A DNA stretch of 17,746 nucleotides, taken from positions 1 to 17,746 of the forward strand of contig DJWK01000035.1 of the NCBI GenBank assembly GCA_002441555.1. The letters are read 5' to 3'. Every line of letters starts with the position of its first letter. The stretch's first letter is position 1. Both the position numbers and the translations under genes were made by a program. Source of the DNA: Thermodesulfobacteriaceae bacterium UBA6232. Lineage in GTDB: Bacteria; Desulfobacterota; Thermodesulfobacteria; Thermodesulfobacteriales; Thermodesulfobacteriaceae. Under the pieces are notes generated by a model. That model made no database searches. It was not told where the DNA came from and saw nothing but the letters and a program-made list of their open reading frames with translations. Positions 1 to 6,255 of the stretch are shown in pieces.

Positions 1-413
1 ATATCAAAGACTGGAAGGGCTTCTGTAATTTCCTTTTCGTGCCTAAAATAGCTCCAGAGATTTTCTCCACCCACTTTTACTCCCAAAGCAATAGCCTTGG
101 CCTCATCCACCACAGAGCCTCCCCCAACTCCAAGAATAGCTTCCGCTCCAAATTCTTTGGCCTTTTTGACCCCCTCAAGGGTGTGAGAGAGAACTGGATT
201 GGGTTTAACCCCGCTGTGTTCTACAAACTCAATCCCAGCCTCTTTTAAGGCCTTAACCACTTTGTCATAAAGACCCATTCTCTTTATGGCATTTCTTCCG
301 TAAAGAAAGAGAACTTTTTTAATCCCGTGCTTTTTTATGATTTCTCCGATTTTTAATTCTTGCCCCTTTCCAAAATAAATCTCCGTCGGATTGTAATAGA
401 CAAAATTCTCCAT
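1..413 (-). CDS. Iron-containing alcohol dehydrogenase, N-terminal part (cut by window edge)
   Basis: The reverse-strand frame is open from ATG at 413 to the window edge and gives about 138 residues beginning MENFVYYNPTEIYFGKG. This is the N-terminal signature of group III Fe-dependent alcohol dehydrogenases (YqhD/butanol dehydrogenase-like). The dinucleotide-binding loop GVGGGSVVDEAKA lies near residues 92-104, and the NPV..H segment just before it also fits the family. These enzymes reduce aldehydes to alcohols, or the reverse, with NAD(P)H in the cytoplasm. The C-terminal metal-binding domain with its Asp and His ligands lies outside the window, so metal use and substrate cannot be judged. 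An AGGAGG SD sits 8 bases before the ATG. The gene is divergent from the aldolase-like gene at 646. Confidence 0.9.
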   Translation of the reverse strand, partial: MENFVYYNPTEIYFGKGQELKIGEIIKKHGIKKVLFLYGRNAIKRMGLYDKVVKALKEAGIEFVEHSGVKPNPVLSHTLEGVKKAKEFGAEAILGVGGGSVVDEAKAIALGVKVGGENLWSYFRHEKEITEALPVFD

Positions 414-436
414 GGCAAAATCCTCCTTTTGAGGAA

Positions 437-465
437 ATTTTAATAAAGTTTACTATGTCCTGCAA
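437..465 (-). promoter_or_regulatory. Candidate sigma-70 promoter for the alcohol dehydrogenase gene
   Basis: On the minus strand, TTGCAG (465-460) and TAAAAT (442-437) are separated by 17 bases. Transcription would start just before the AGGAGG of the gene beginning at 413. A second -35-like TTGAAA (475-470) lies nearby, so the assignment is tentative in this AT-rich DNA. Confidence 0.3.
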
Positions 466-522
466 ATTTTTTCAATATAACTTAACTTAATAAATAGGTG
501 GTGTCTAAAACCCAGTTTGGGA

Positions 523-550
523 TTGACTTATTTTTTTAAAAAGAGATAAT
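523..550 (+). promoter_or_regulatory. Sigma-70 promoter for the class II aldolase-like gene
   Basis: TTGACT (523-528) and GATAAT (545-550) are separated by 16 bases. This is a good match to a housekeeping promoter and predicts a start near 557, leaving a leader of about 90 nt before the gene at 646. The 232-bp gap between the two divergent genes otherwise holds only the candidate reverse promoter (437-465) and a short leader reading frame (580-618). Confidence 0.55.
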
Positions 551-579
551 AATAAAAAGCTTTTTAGAGAGGAGAGGAA

Positions 580-618
580 ATGCAAAAGGGGACTTTCAGC
601 AACCAAGTAATTGAGTGA
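580..618 (+). CDS. Possible 12-codon leader reading frame ahead of the aldolase-like gene
   Basis: ATG at 580 is preceded by a purine-rich GGAG AGGAA and opens a frame coding MQKGTFSNQVIE before TGA (616-618). After the TGA the same frame continues without a stop into the ATG at 646. The arrangement could be a regulatory uORF, an old start inactivated by a nonsense change, or chance. The gene at 646 has its own much better SD, so this frame is not needed to translate it. Confidence 0.25.
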   Translation: MQKGTFSNQVIE

Positions 619-645
619 AAGAGAAGAAAAGGAGGAGGGAAAGTA

Positions 646-1884
646 ATGAAAAATCTCGATAAGTTGGTTTATCAGGCAGTTTTTGAGGAAAATAAAGAAG
701 AAAAGGAGAGAAAACTTAGAGAGCTTCTTTCTCAACTAAATGCAAGGGGGTATAAAGGCTATTCTATTTATCCTCTTTACAAAAAATTTTCAGAAAAATT
801 TCTTGGTTTTACCGTTCCAGCGATGAATTTAAGAGGAATGACTTATGATGTGGCAAGAAGGATTTTCAGGGTGGCAAAGAGGCTTAAAGTCGGAGCTTTT
901 ATTTTTGAGATTGCAAAGTCAGAAATGGGCTATACCAAACAGGATCCCCTTGAATATGCCACAGTAATCTTATCAGCAGCCTTTAAAGAGAACTTCCAGG
1001 GCCAGGTTTTTATTCAGGGTGATCACTTTCAGCTAAATCGCAAATCCTTTTTTGCTAATCCAGAAAAAGAAAAGGAAGGACTTAAAAAACTGATTAAAGA
1101 GGCTATTTCGGCGCAGTTTTACAACATTGACATAGATGCCTCAACCTTGGTTGAGCTTGAAAAAGAGACTGTGGAAGAACAACAAAGGTTTAATTACGAA
1201 GTAACTGCTGAGCTTGCTGAATATGTAAGATCCCTTGAGCCAGTAGGAATAACCATCAATCTTGGAGGAGAAATAGGAGAAATTGGAGGACATAATAGCA
1301 CTCCTGAAGAATTAAGGGCTTTTTTGAATGGGTTTAACAGGGTTTTTAAGGGAGAAATTGGGCTTTCCAAAATTAGTGTGCAAACAGGGACTGCTCATGG
1401 TGGCGTTGTTCTTCCTGATGGAAGGGTGGCAGAGGTTGCCCTTGATTTCAATGTGCTTAAGACCCTTTCTAAAATTGCAAGAGAGGAGTTTGGTCTTGCT
1501 GGGGCAGTTCAGCACGGGGCTTCAACCCTTCCAGAAGAGGCCTTTTTCAAATTTCCAGAGGCTGAATGTGTAGAGGTTCATCTTGCAACGGGATTTCAGA
1601 ACTTCCTCTATGATCATCCAGCCCTTCCTGAAGAATTCAGAGAAAAAATTTATACTTATCTTAAAACCAATCTTAAACACGAATGGAAAGAGGGCTGGAC
1701 TGAGGCTCAATTTATATATAAAACCCGGAAAAAGGGCTTTGGGATATTTAAAAAGGAGTGGTGGGATCTCCCTCAGGATATAAAAGAAAAAATTTTATCG
1801 GATATGGAGGAGCTTTTTGAGAAGATTTTTGAGGCACTAAATGTGGTAAATACCGAAGAGCTTGTAAAGGAAATTTTCAGCTAA
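646..1884 (+). CDS. Class II (Zn-dependent) fructose-bisphosphate aldolase-family protein
   Basis: This 412-residue protein carries the landmarks of class II aldolases, TIM-barrel enzymes that cleave or form ketose phosphates through a Zn-stabilised enolate. QGDHFQ (124-129) supplies the catalytic Asp and first metal His, DIDAS (162-166) the phosphate-side strand, GGEIGEIGG (207-215) the Glu, QTGTAHGG (246-253) and VQHGAST (288-294) the further metal His residues. Class II FBA/GatY/KbaY enzymes are usually 285-350 residues; this one has an extra N-terminal segment of about 50 residues and a long helical C-terminus (about 325-412). The substrate is therefore not certain: fructose- or tagatose-1,6-bisphosphate is likeliest, and a specialised aldolase is possible. 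GGAGGAGG lies 7 bases before ATG 646. The gene stands alone and converges on dprA with an 8-bp gap. Confidence 0.8.
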   Translation: MKNLDKLVYQAVFEENKEEKERKLRELLSQLNARGYKGYSIYPLYKKFSEKFLGFTVPAMNLRGMTYDVARRIFRVAKRLKVGAFIFEIAKSEMGYTKQDPLEYATVILSAAFKENFQGQVFIQGDHFQLNRKSFFANPEKEKEGLKKLIKEAISAQFYNIDIDASTLVELEKETVEEQQRFNYEVTAELAEYVRSLEPVGITINLGGEIGEIGGHNSTPEELRAFLNGFNRVFKGEIGLSKISVQTGTAHGGVVLPDGRVAEVALDFNVLKTLSKIAREEFGLAGAVQHGASTLPEEAFFKFPEAECVEVHLATGFQNFLYDHPALPEEFREKIYTYLKTNLKHEWKEGWTEAQFIYKTRKKGFGIFKKEWWDLPQDIKEKILSDMEELFEKIFEALNVVNTEELVKEIFS

Positions 1885-1892
1885 GGGTTAAA

Positions 1893-2924
1893 TTAAAAAA
1901 TTTTTTGAAAGTATTTACCAGGCAGGCTTTTTATTAAATTTTTGAATTCAAGTTCTGTGAGTATTTGGAGTAAAAGGGGTGGTGAAAGCCCGGTTTTTTC
2001 AGTAAGTTCATCAAAATGTTGAGGACCTAAGGAAAGAATTTCAAGAATTTCTTTTTCTTCTTGAGAAAGGTCAACCTGAAATATCTTTTCAGAAGATGGT
2101 TTTTCAGCTTCAAGTCCAAGGTATTGAAGGATTTCAAAAGGGTTTGTTACAGGGATTGCTCCCTCCTTTATTAAAAAATTTGTGCCTTTGCTTTGGTCAG
2201 AAAAAATATTCCCTGGAACGGCAAAGACTTCTTTTCCCTGCTCTTGGGCCCAGCGGGCAGTAATAAGGGTTCCGCTTCTTTCTCCTGCTTCAATAACAAG
2301 AACAGCTTTTGCAAGCCCGCTTATAATCCTATTTCTTCTTGGAAAGTTCTCCCGTCTGGGTTTGGTTTCAAGAGGAAATTCAGAAAGAACAGCCCCACCA
2401 GTTTCCACAATTTTTCTGAAGAGCTCTCTATTTTCTGCAGGATAAATTACATCAAGCCCTGAGCCAAGAACAGCGATAGTTGGTCTTTTCCTTTCCACAC
2501 AAACTTTGTGAACAATAGTATCAATTCCTCTTGCAAGTCCCGAGACAAGACATAAACCAGCTTCACTTAATTTGTCACCAAAAAAATTGGCAACCTCCCT
2601 TCCGTAAGGGCTCGGTTTTCTTGAGCCAACGATGGCAAATTTGGGAAAATCTGATAAATGTCCTTTAATGTATAAAAATAAAGGTGGATAGGGGATTTTT
2701 TTGAGCTCTTCAGGAAAAGTTTCTTCTTTAATGAAGAGAATTTTGATACCCAGTTTTTCTGCCTTTTCAAGCTCCCTTTCTGCAAGATTAAGAAGCTCTT
2801 TTTCATTGATTTTAAATTTTTCCTGAAGACTTTCGATATTTGGAAATTCCTCTAACCATTTTGAGGTTTTAAAGGAGCCTCCTTCTTTAAGATAAAGACC
2901 GAGAAAGAGAAATTTTTCTTTCAT
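1893..2924 (-). CDS. dprA: DNA-processing protein DprA (Smf)
   Basis: DprA binds incoming single-stranded DNA and loads RecA during natural transformation. This 343-residue protein shows the full Rossmann-like core: GSRKPSPYG (100-108), SGLARGID (128-135), GSGLDVIYPAEN (154-165), FPRRNRIISG (194-203), SGTLITA (217-223) and VPGN (236-239). An N-terminal helical region of about 70 residues precedes it. A C-terminal winged-helix-like domain (about 285-340, LGPQHFDELTEKTGLS) follows. The ATG abuts the TAA of the upstream small gene with no gap, so it is the last gene of the dnaX-ybaB-recR operon and is probably translationally coupled. Placement with recR and dnaX fits a DNA recombination role. 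Whether the organism is competent cannot be seen here. Confidence 0.95.
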   Translation of the reverse strand: MKEKFLFLGLYLKEGGSFKTSKWLEEFPNIESLQEKFKINEKELLNLAERELEKAEKLGIKILFIKEETFPEELKKIPYPPLFLYIKGHLSDFPKFAIVGSRKPSPYGREVANFFGDKLSEAGLCLVSGLARGIDTIVHKVCVERKRPTIAVLGSGLDVIYPAENRELFRKIVETGGAVLSEFPLETKPRRENFPRRNRIISGLAKAVLVIEAGERSGTLITARWAQEQGKEVFAVPGNIFSDQSKGTNFLIKEGAIPVTNPFEILQYLGLEAEKPSSEKIFQVDLSQEEKEILEILSLGPQHFDELTEKTGLSPPLLLQILTELEFKNLIKSLPGKYFQKIF

Positions 2925-3521
2925 TTATAAAAATTCTAACTCAATTCTTGAAGGAGAGACTTTAAGATTGGCATAGGGAGAAAAATAAGGAGATAGTTTT
3001 TCAAGCTTTTTTAAATTCTCTTCATCAAGGGCTTCAGAAAATTCAAAGGTAAGAGTCTTTTTACCTTCTTCACCTATGATTATTTTAAGAGTTGAGCCCT
3101 CTTTACAAAGAGGATAAAGCCTTTCCTCAAGAAGGCAAAGAAGCCCCTTTAATTCATTAAGGGGAAGGGTCAAAAGAACCTCTTTTTCTTCAAAAATTTC
3201 TTTTTTAACCTTGTGTTTAAAGAAAAGATTAGCCTCCCAGAAAAGAAGTTCCCTTTCCATAATTTCTTTTAGATTCCATGGTCCGGTATTATCATTCTCA
3301 AGGTCTTCAAGAGCGGATTCTAATTGATTTTGAAGTTTTTGCAGGAGTTGAAGGGCCTTTTCAATGTTTGGATGAGCAGAAGGGGAAAGAAGGGTTTCCT
3401 TTTTCATGTAAAGAATTTGAATTTGAAAGGAGAGGCCCTGGAGAGTCCCCCTCAAGTTATGAAAATAACCCCTTACCAAAGAACCGAGGGCAAGGGTTCT
3501 ACAAAGCTCTTTATCATACAC
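2925..3521 (-). CDS. Degenerate histidine-kinase-like (DHp plus pseudo-ATPase) protein
   Basis: I recognise no named family for this 198-residue protein, but its layout is suggestive. GYFHNLRGTLQGLSFQIQ (18-35) closely resembles the H-box of histidine-kinase dimerisation domains (HxLRxPLQ), with His21 as candidate phospho-acceptor. A second long helix follows (about 52-78). The rest looks like a small alpha/beta HATPase-type fold (ELKGLLCLLEERL, TLKIIIGEEGKKTLTFEFSE) but has no N-box Asn, DxGxG or GxGxG motif. It lacks any sensor or membrane domain. The start is GTG 3521, preceded by GGGAGG in the 3' end of recR, and the stop touches the dprA ATG. An orphan phosphotransferase of the ChpT/Spo0B type, or a structural dimer, are both possible. 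Confidence 0.6.
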   Translation of the reverse strand: MYDKELCRTLALGSLVRGYFHNLRGTLQGLSFQIQILYMKKETLLSPSAHPNIEKALQLLQKLQNQLESALEDLENDNTGPWNLKEIMERELLFWEANLFFKHKVKKEIFEEKEVLLTLPLNELKGLLCLLEERLYPLCKEGSTLKIIIGEEGKKTLTFEFSEALDEENLKKLEKLSPYFSPYANLKVSPSRIELEFL

Positions 3522-3523
3522 AT

Positions 3524-4132
3524 TTAGCCTCCCTTAAGGACTTCCCTTCCCTGAAAAGCTTTTTTGAGGGTTAAGGGGTCAGCAAATTGAATTTCCATGC
3601 CCATGGGAATTCCGCAGGCAAGTTTTGAGACAGTAACTGGATAGGCTTTCAAGAGCTCCGCAATATAGGAAGAGGTTGCCTCCCCAGAAAGGGTAGGTGA
3701 TAAAGCAAGAATTACTTCTTTTATTTTCCTCTCTACAATAAGCTTTAAAAAATTTTCAAGCCCAAGTTCCCTTGGGCCAAAACCTTCCTTGGGAGAGAGC
3801 AAATAATGAAGCACATAGTAATAGCCCCGATAAATTCCAGTTTTTTCTATGTGAAGTAAATTAACGGGATTTTCCACAATGCAAATTTTTTCTTTTTCTC
3901 GGGTTTCATCTTGGCAAATTCCGCATATTTCTTCTTCTGAGAGGTTTCTGCAATATTTGCAAAGTTTCACCCTATAAGGAAGCTCTTTTATGAGGTCTCC
4001 GAGAATCTCACAAAGCCCTGGTCTGGAGAGAAGGAAAAGGGAGAGCCTGCTTGCACTTTTTTCTCCAATTCCTGGAAGTTCACTTAAAGCCTCAATAAGT
4101 TTTTTTAAGGTTGGTGGATAGTGATTTTGCAT
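3524..4132 (-). CDS. recR: Recombination mediator protein RecR
   Basis: RecR works with RecO (and RecF) to load RecA on gapped DNA. With ATG at 4132 the protein is 202 residues, the normal family length, and the start lies 1 bp after the ybaB stop; an in-frame upstream extension to 4192 would merely run inside ybaB. Features in order: helix-hairpin-helix LPGIGEKSASR (19-29), a C4 zinc finger CKYC...CGIC (Cys58, 61, 70, 73), and a Toprim domain from about residue 82 ending in GIPMG (174-178) and FADPLTL (183-189). The residue before GIPMG is Cys173 where most RecR proteins have Arg. Gene order dnaX-ybaB-recR is widely conserved in bacteria. Confidence 0.96.
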   Translation of the reverse strand: MQNHYPPTLKKLIEALSELPGIGEKSASRLSLFLLSRPGLCEILGDLIKELPYRVKLCKYCRNLSEEEICGICQDETREKEKICIVENPVNLLHIEKTGIYRGYYYVLHYLLSPKEGFGPRELGLENFLKLIVERKIKEVILALSPTLSGEATSSYIAELLKAYPVTVSKLACGIPMGMEIQFADPLTLKKAFQGREVLKGG

Positions 4133-4133
4133 T

Positions 4134-4469
4134 TTAAAAACCCGGAAGTTTAAAGCCAGGGGGGAGGGCAAGACCTCCCGTAATTTTGGCAAGTTCTTCC
4201 TCTACCATTTCTTTGGCCTTCTTTAGGGCCTCATTTACCCCCGCTACAATTAAATCCTCAAGCATTTCTTTTTCTTCTGGTTTCAGCAACTCCTCTTCAA
4301 TCTCAACAGAAATAATTTCCTGTTTTCCATTGGCAGTAACTTTCACCATGCCACCGCCAACCTGAGCAGTAATCGTTCTTGTTTCAAGCTCTTTGCTTAC
4401 TTCCTCCATTTTTTTCTGCATTTTTTGCACTTCTTTAAAAAGCTTTTGAAACTCCTTGGGTAATTGCAT
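4134..4469 (-). CDS. ybaB: YbaB/EbfC family nucleoid-associated protein
   Basis: This is a small (111-residue) DNA-binding dimer of the YbaB/EbfC family, often encoded between dnaX and recR as it is here. A Lys/Glu/Met-rich N-terminal helix (about 1-30, coiled-coil-like) is followed by the conserved strand segment TITAQVGGGMVKVTANGKQEI (from about residue 32) and the acidic helix DLIVAGVNEALKKAKEM. It ends in a Gly/Pro-rich tail typical of the family. AAGGAG, lying inside the last codons of dnaX, is 7 bases before the ATG, so ybaB is probably coupled to dnaX. A nucleoid or repair-associated role is inferred from the family. Confidence 0.95.
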   Translation of the reverse strand: MQLPKEFQKLFKEVQKMQKKMEEVSKELETRTITAQVGGGMVKVTANGKQEIISVEIEEELLKPEEKEMLEDLIVAGVNEALKKAKEMVEEELAKITGGLALPPGFKLPGF

Positions 4470-4473
4470 AGGC

Positions 4474-5976
4474 TTACTCCTTAGTGTATTGTATATTTAC
4501 AATCTTTGCTGAAAAAGTTTGAGCAATGAGCTTTACCTCGGGCCTTTCTTTTATTTCATCAAGGGTTGATCTCCTTTGACTTTCCACCTGGATGTTTAAA
4601 GGTTTTCCGAAATATTTCTCAATTTTTTCTTTAAGAATGGGAAGATAAGTGGATTTCAGGAATTCTTCATTCCCTTTAAGTTTTAATTTTACTTCCTGAG
4701 AATTTATTTCAGGTTCAGGGAGATGGGAAAGCAAAGTATAAAGAGTAAAAGATTCCTTTTGAAGTTTTTCTAAGAAATCAGGCCAACTCTTTAAGAAAAC
4801 AGGCTCTTCTTTTTGAGCTTCAACTTTTTGAGGAAGGAGAATTGCCTCTCCGCTTTTTGAAAATTCCTCAAGTTTTTGGAGAATTTCTCTGAGAGGCACA
4901 AGTTTTTCGTATTCACAAATTTTGGCAAGGGTTAGTTCAAATTGCAACTGGGGATAGGGAGTTCTTTTTAGAACCTCAAGGTCCCTCAAAAGGGTTTGAA
5001 GAATTACGAGAAAATCTTCCTGAGAGGTGGTTACGAAAAGTTCCTTTAATTCGGGATTTTCAATGTGAAGAGGTGTTTCTCCAGGTAAAGCCTTTGCAAG
5101 AAAAAGATTTCTTAAATATTCCACCACTTTTTCCATAAGATAAATAAGATCAAGCCCCCTTTCATAAAGGCTTTTGCTCAAGCTTAGGGCTTTTTTTAAA
5201 TCCCTTTCAAGAAGAATTTGAACCAACTCTTCCACTAAGGATTCTTCATGCCAGCCGAGGGCAGAAAGAACATCCTCTTTGGTTCTGACTCCATAGGCCA
5301 TGGCCTGATCAAGAAGGGAGAGGGCATCACGCATGCTTCCTTGGGCCTCTCGAGCAATAAGTTCCAAGGCTGATGTTTCTATATCATAGTTTTCTCTCTC
5401 ACAAATACTTTTTAAAAATTGAACCATCGTTTTTAAATCAAGCCTTCTGAAATCATATCTCTGACATCTTGAAAGAATGGTTGGGGGGAGTTTGTTAGGT
5501 TCTGTGGTAGCAAGGATAAAATAAACATGGGCTGGAGGCTCTTCCAGAGATTTCAATAAGGCATTGGCAGCCTCTTTGGTTAGCATGTGGGCCTCATCTA
5601 TGATGTAAACCTTGGCACGACCTTTGGCAGGAGCATATTTGAGATTTTCAATAAGTTCTCTCACCTGATCAATTCCTCGGTTTGAAGCAGCATCTATTTC
5701 AAGGACATCCACAAAAATGCCTTTGTTTATTTCCAGACAGTTCTGACACTCGTTGCAGGGTTCATAGCCCTCCTGGAGATTTAAACAATTTAAGGCCTTG
5801 GCAACAATTCTTGCAATGGTAGTTTTTCCTGTTCCTTTGATACCGGAGAATAAAAGGGCATGAGTGAGTTTTCCAAGTTTTAGAGCGTTAATTAGGGTTT
5901 TTACCACATGGGACTGCCCAACAACCTCTGAAAATCTCTGAGGACGATATTTTCTTGCTAAAACAAGATAACTCAT
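4474..5976 (-). CDS. dnaX: DNA polymerase III subunit gamma/tau
   Basis: DnaX is the clamp-loader ATPase subunit of the replicative polymerase. This 500-residue protein begins with the canonical MSYLVLARKYRP. It carries Walker A GIKGTGKT (45-52), a zinc module (Cys64, Cys74, Cys77, Cys80), Walker B IIDEAH (125-130) and the arginine-finger SRC motif (169-171). Domains I-III fill roughly residues 1-360; a shorter, divergent tau-type tail follows. It is the first gene of the operon dnaX-ybaB-recR-(HK-like)-dprA. Unlike its neighbours it has no visible SD, and a candidate -10 element ends only 8 bases before the ATG, so its message may be leaderless. A run of seven A residues in the coding strand (5197-5191) lies too early to give a normal gamma form. 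Confidence 0.96.
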   Translation of the reverse strand: MSYLVLARKYRPQRFSEVVGQSHVVKTLINALKLGKLTHALLFSGIKGTGKTTIARIVAKALNCLNLQEGYEPCNECQNCLEINKGIFVDVLEIDAASNRGIDQVRELIENLKYAPAKGRAKVYIIDEAHMLTKEAANALLKSLEEPPAHVYFILATTEPNKLPPTILSRCQRYDFRRLDLKTMVQFLKSICERENYDIETSALELIAREAQGSMRDALSLLDQAMAYGVRTKEDVLSALGWHEESLVEELVQILLERDLKKALSLSKSLYERGLDLIYLMEKVVEYLRNLFLAKALPGETPLHIENPELKELFVTTSQEDFLVILQTLLRDLEVLKRTPYPQLQFELTLAKICEYEKLVPLREILQKLEEFSKSGEAILLPQKVEAQKEEPVFLKSWPDFLEKLQKESFTLYTLLSHLPEPEINSQEVKLKLKGNEEFLKSTYLPILKEKIEKYFGKPLNIQVESQRRSTLDEIKERPEVKLIAQTFSAKIVNIQYTKE

Positions 5977-5984
5977 TAAAGTTT

Positions 5985-6012
5985 ATTTTAATTTGACTTT
6001 GGGAAAAGTAAA
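5985..6012 (-). promoter_or_regulatory. Candidate promoter for the dnaX operon
   Basis: On the minus strand TTTACT (6012-6007) and TAAAAT (5990-5985) are separated by 16 bases, the spacing seen at other candidate promoters here. It lies between the hairpin at 6020-6053 and the dnaX ATG at 5976. Initiation would fall at or within a few bases of the ATG. Confidence 0.4.
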
Positions 6013-6019
6013 GCCTAAG

Positions 6020-6053
6020 GCCCTGTCTCCCGGAGGGGGTAAGGAGACAGGGC
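6020..6053 (-). terminator. Hairpin terminator after the yeiH-like/small-protein operon
   Basis: GCCCTGTCTCC (6020-6030) and GGAGACAGGGC (6043-6053) form a perfect 11-bp stem with a 12-nt loop. It lies 9 bp beyond the stop of the gene ending at 6063. On the minus strand the 3' side is only moderately T-rich; on the plus strand four T residues follow, so it may act in both directions. It insulates the dnaX promoter from upstream transcription. Confidence 0.75.
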
Positions 6054-6062
6054 TTTTGAAGA

Positions 6063-6236
6063 TTAACTGGGAGAAGCAGGGAAGAAGGTATAGCTAATCC
6101 AAATAAGGATTATCAGGAGAATTAGCCCAAGCCCAATACAACCCCAGACAAGTTTACTTTCAAAGGGAAGCCAGGGGTCATATTGCATCTTTTCAAGTTC
6201 TTCTGCAATCTGTTCTTCTCTAATTTCTTCAGCCAT
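6063..6236 (-). CDS. Small single-helix membrane protein paired with the YeiH-like transporter
   Basis: I do not recognise a named family. The 57-residue product has an acidic, helical N-terminus (MAEEIREEQIAEELEKMQYD), a WLPFES turn and one hydrophobic helix of about 22 residues (about 30-52), followed by a short Pro-containing tail. ATG 6236 is chosen because AGGAGG lies 8 bases upstream; a GTG at 6245 would overlap that SD. The gene begins 19 bp after the stop of the YeiH-like gene and just before the terminator, so the two are surely co-transcribed. The MAEE start resembles that of the large protein (MAEEAKK). An accessory or assembly subunit is an inference from position only. Confidence 0.75.
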   Translation of the reverse strand: MAEEIREEQIAEELEKMQYDPWLPFESKLVWGCIGLGLILLIILIWISYTFFPASPS

Positions 6237-6255
6237 AATTCTCACCTCCTAAGTT

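Noticed and set aside
505..735. 76-codon minus-strand frame across the aldolase leader
   Set aside because: Low-complexity Leu/Phe/Ser product produced by the purine-rich leader read backwards; it overlaps the promoter and start of the real gene.
5191..5197. A7 run in the dnaX coding strand as a programmed frameshift site for a gamma form
   Set aside because: It falls near codon 260, before the end of domain III, so the product would lack parts needed for a functional gamma subunit.
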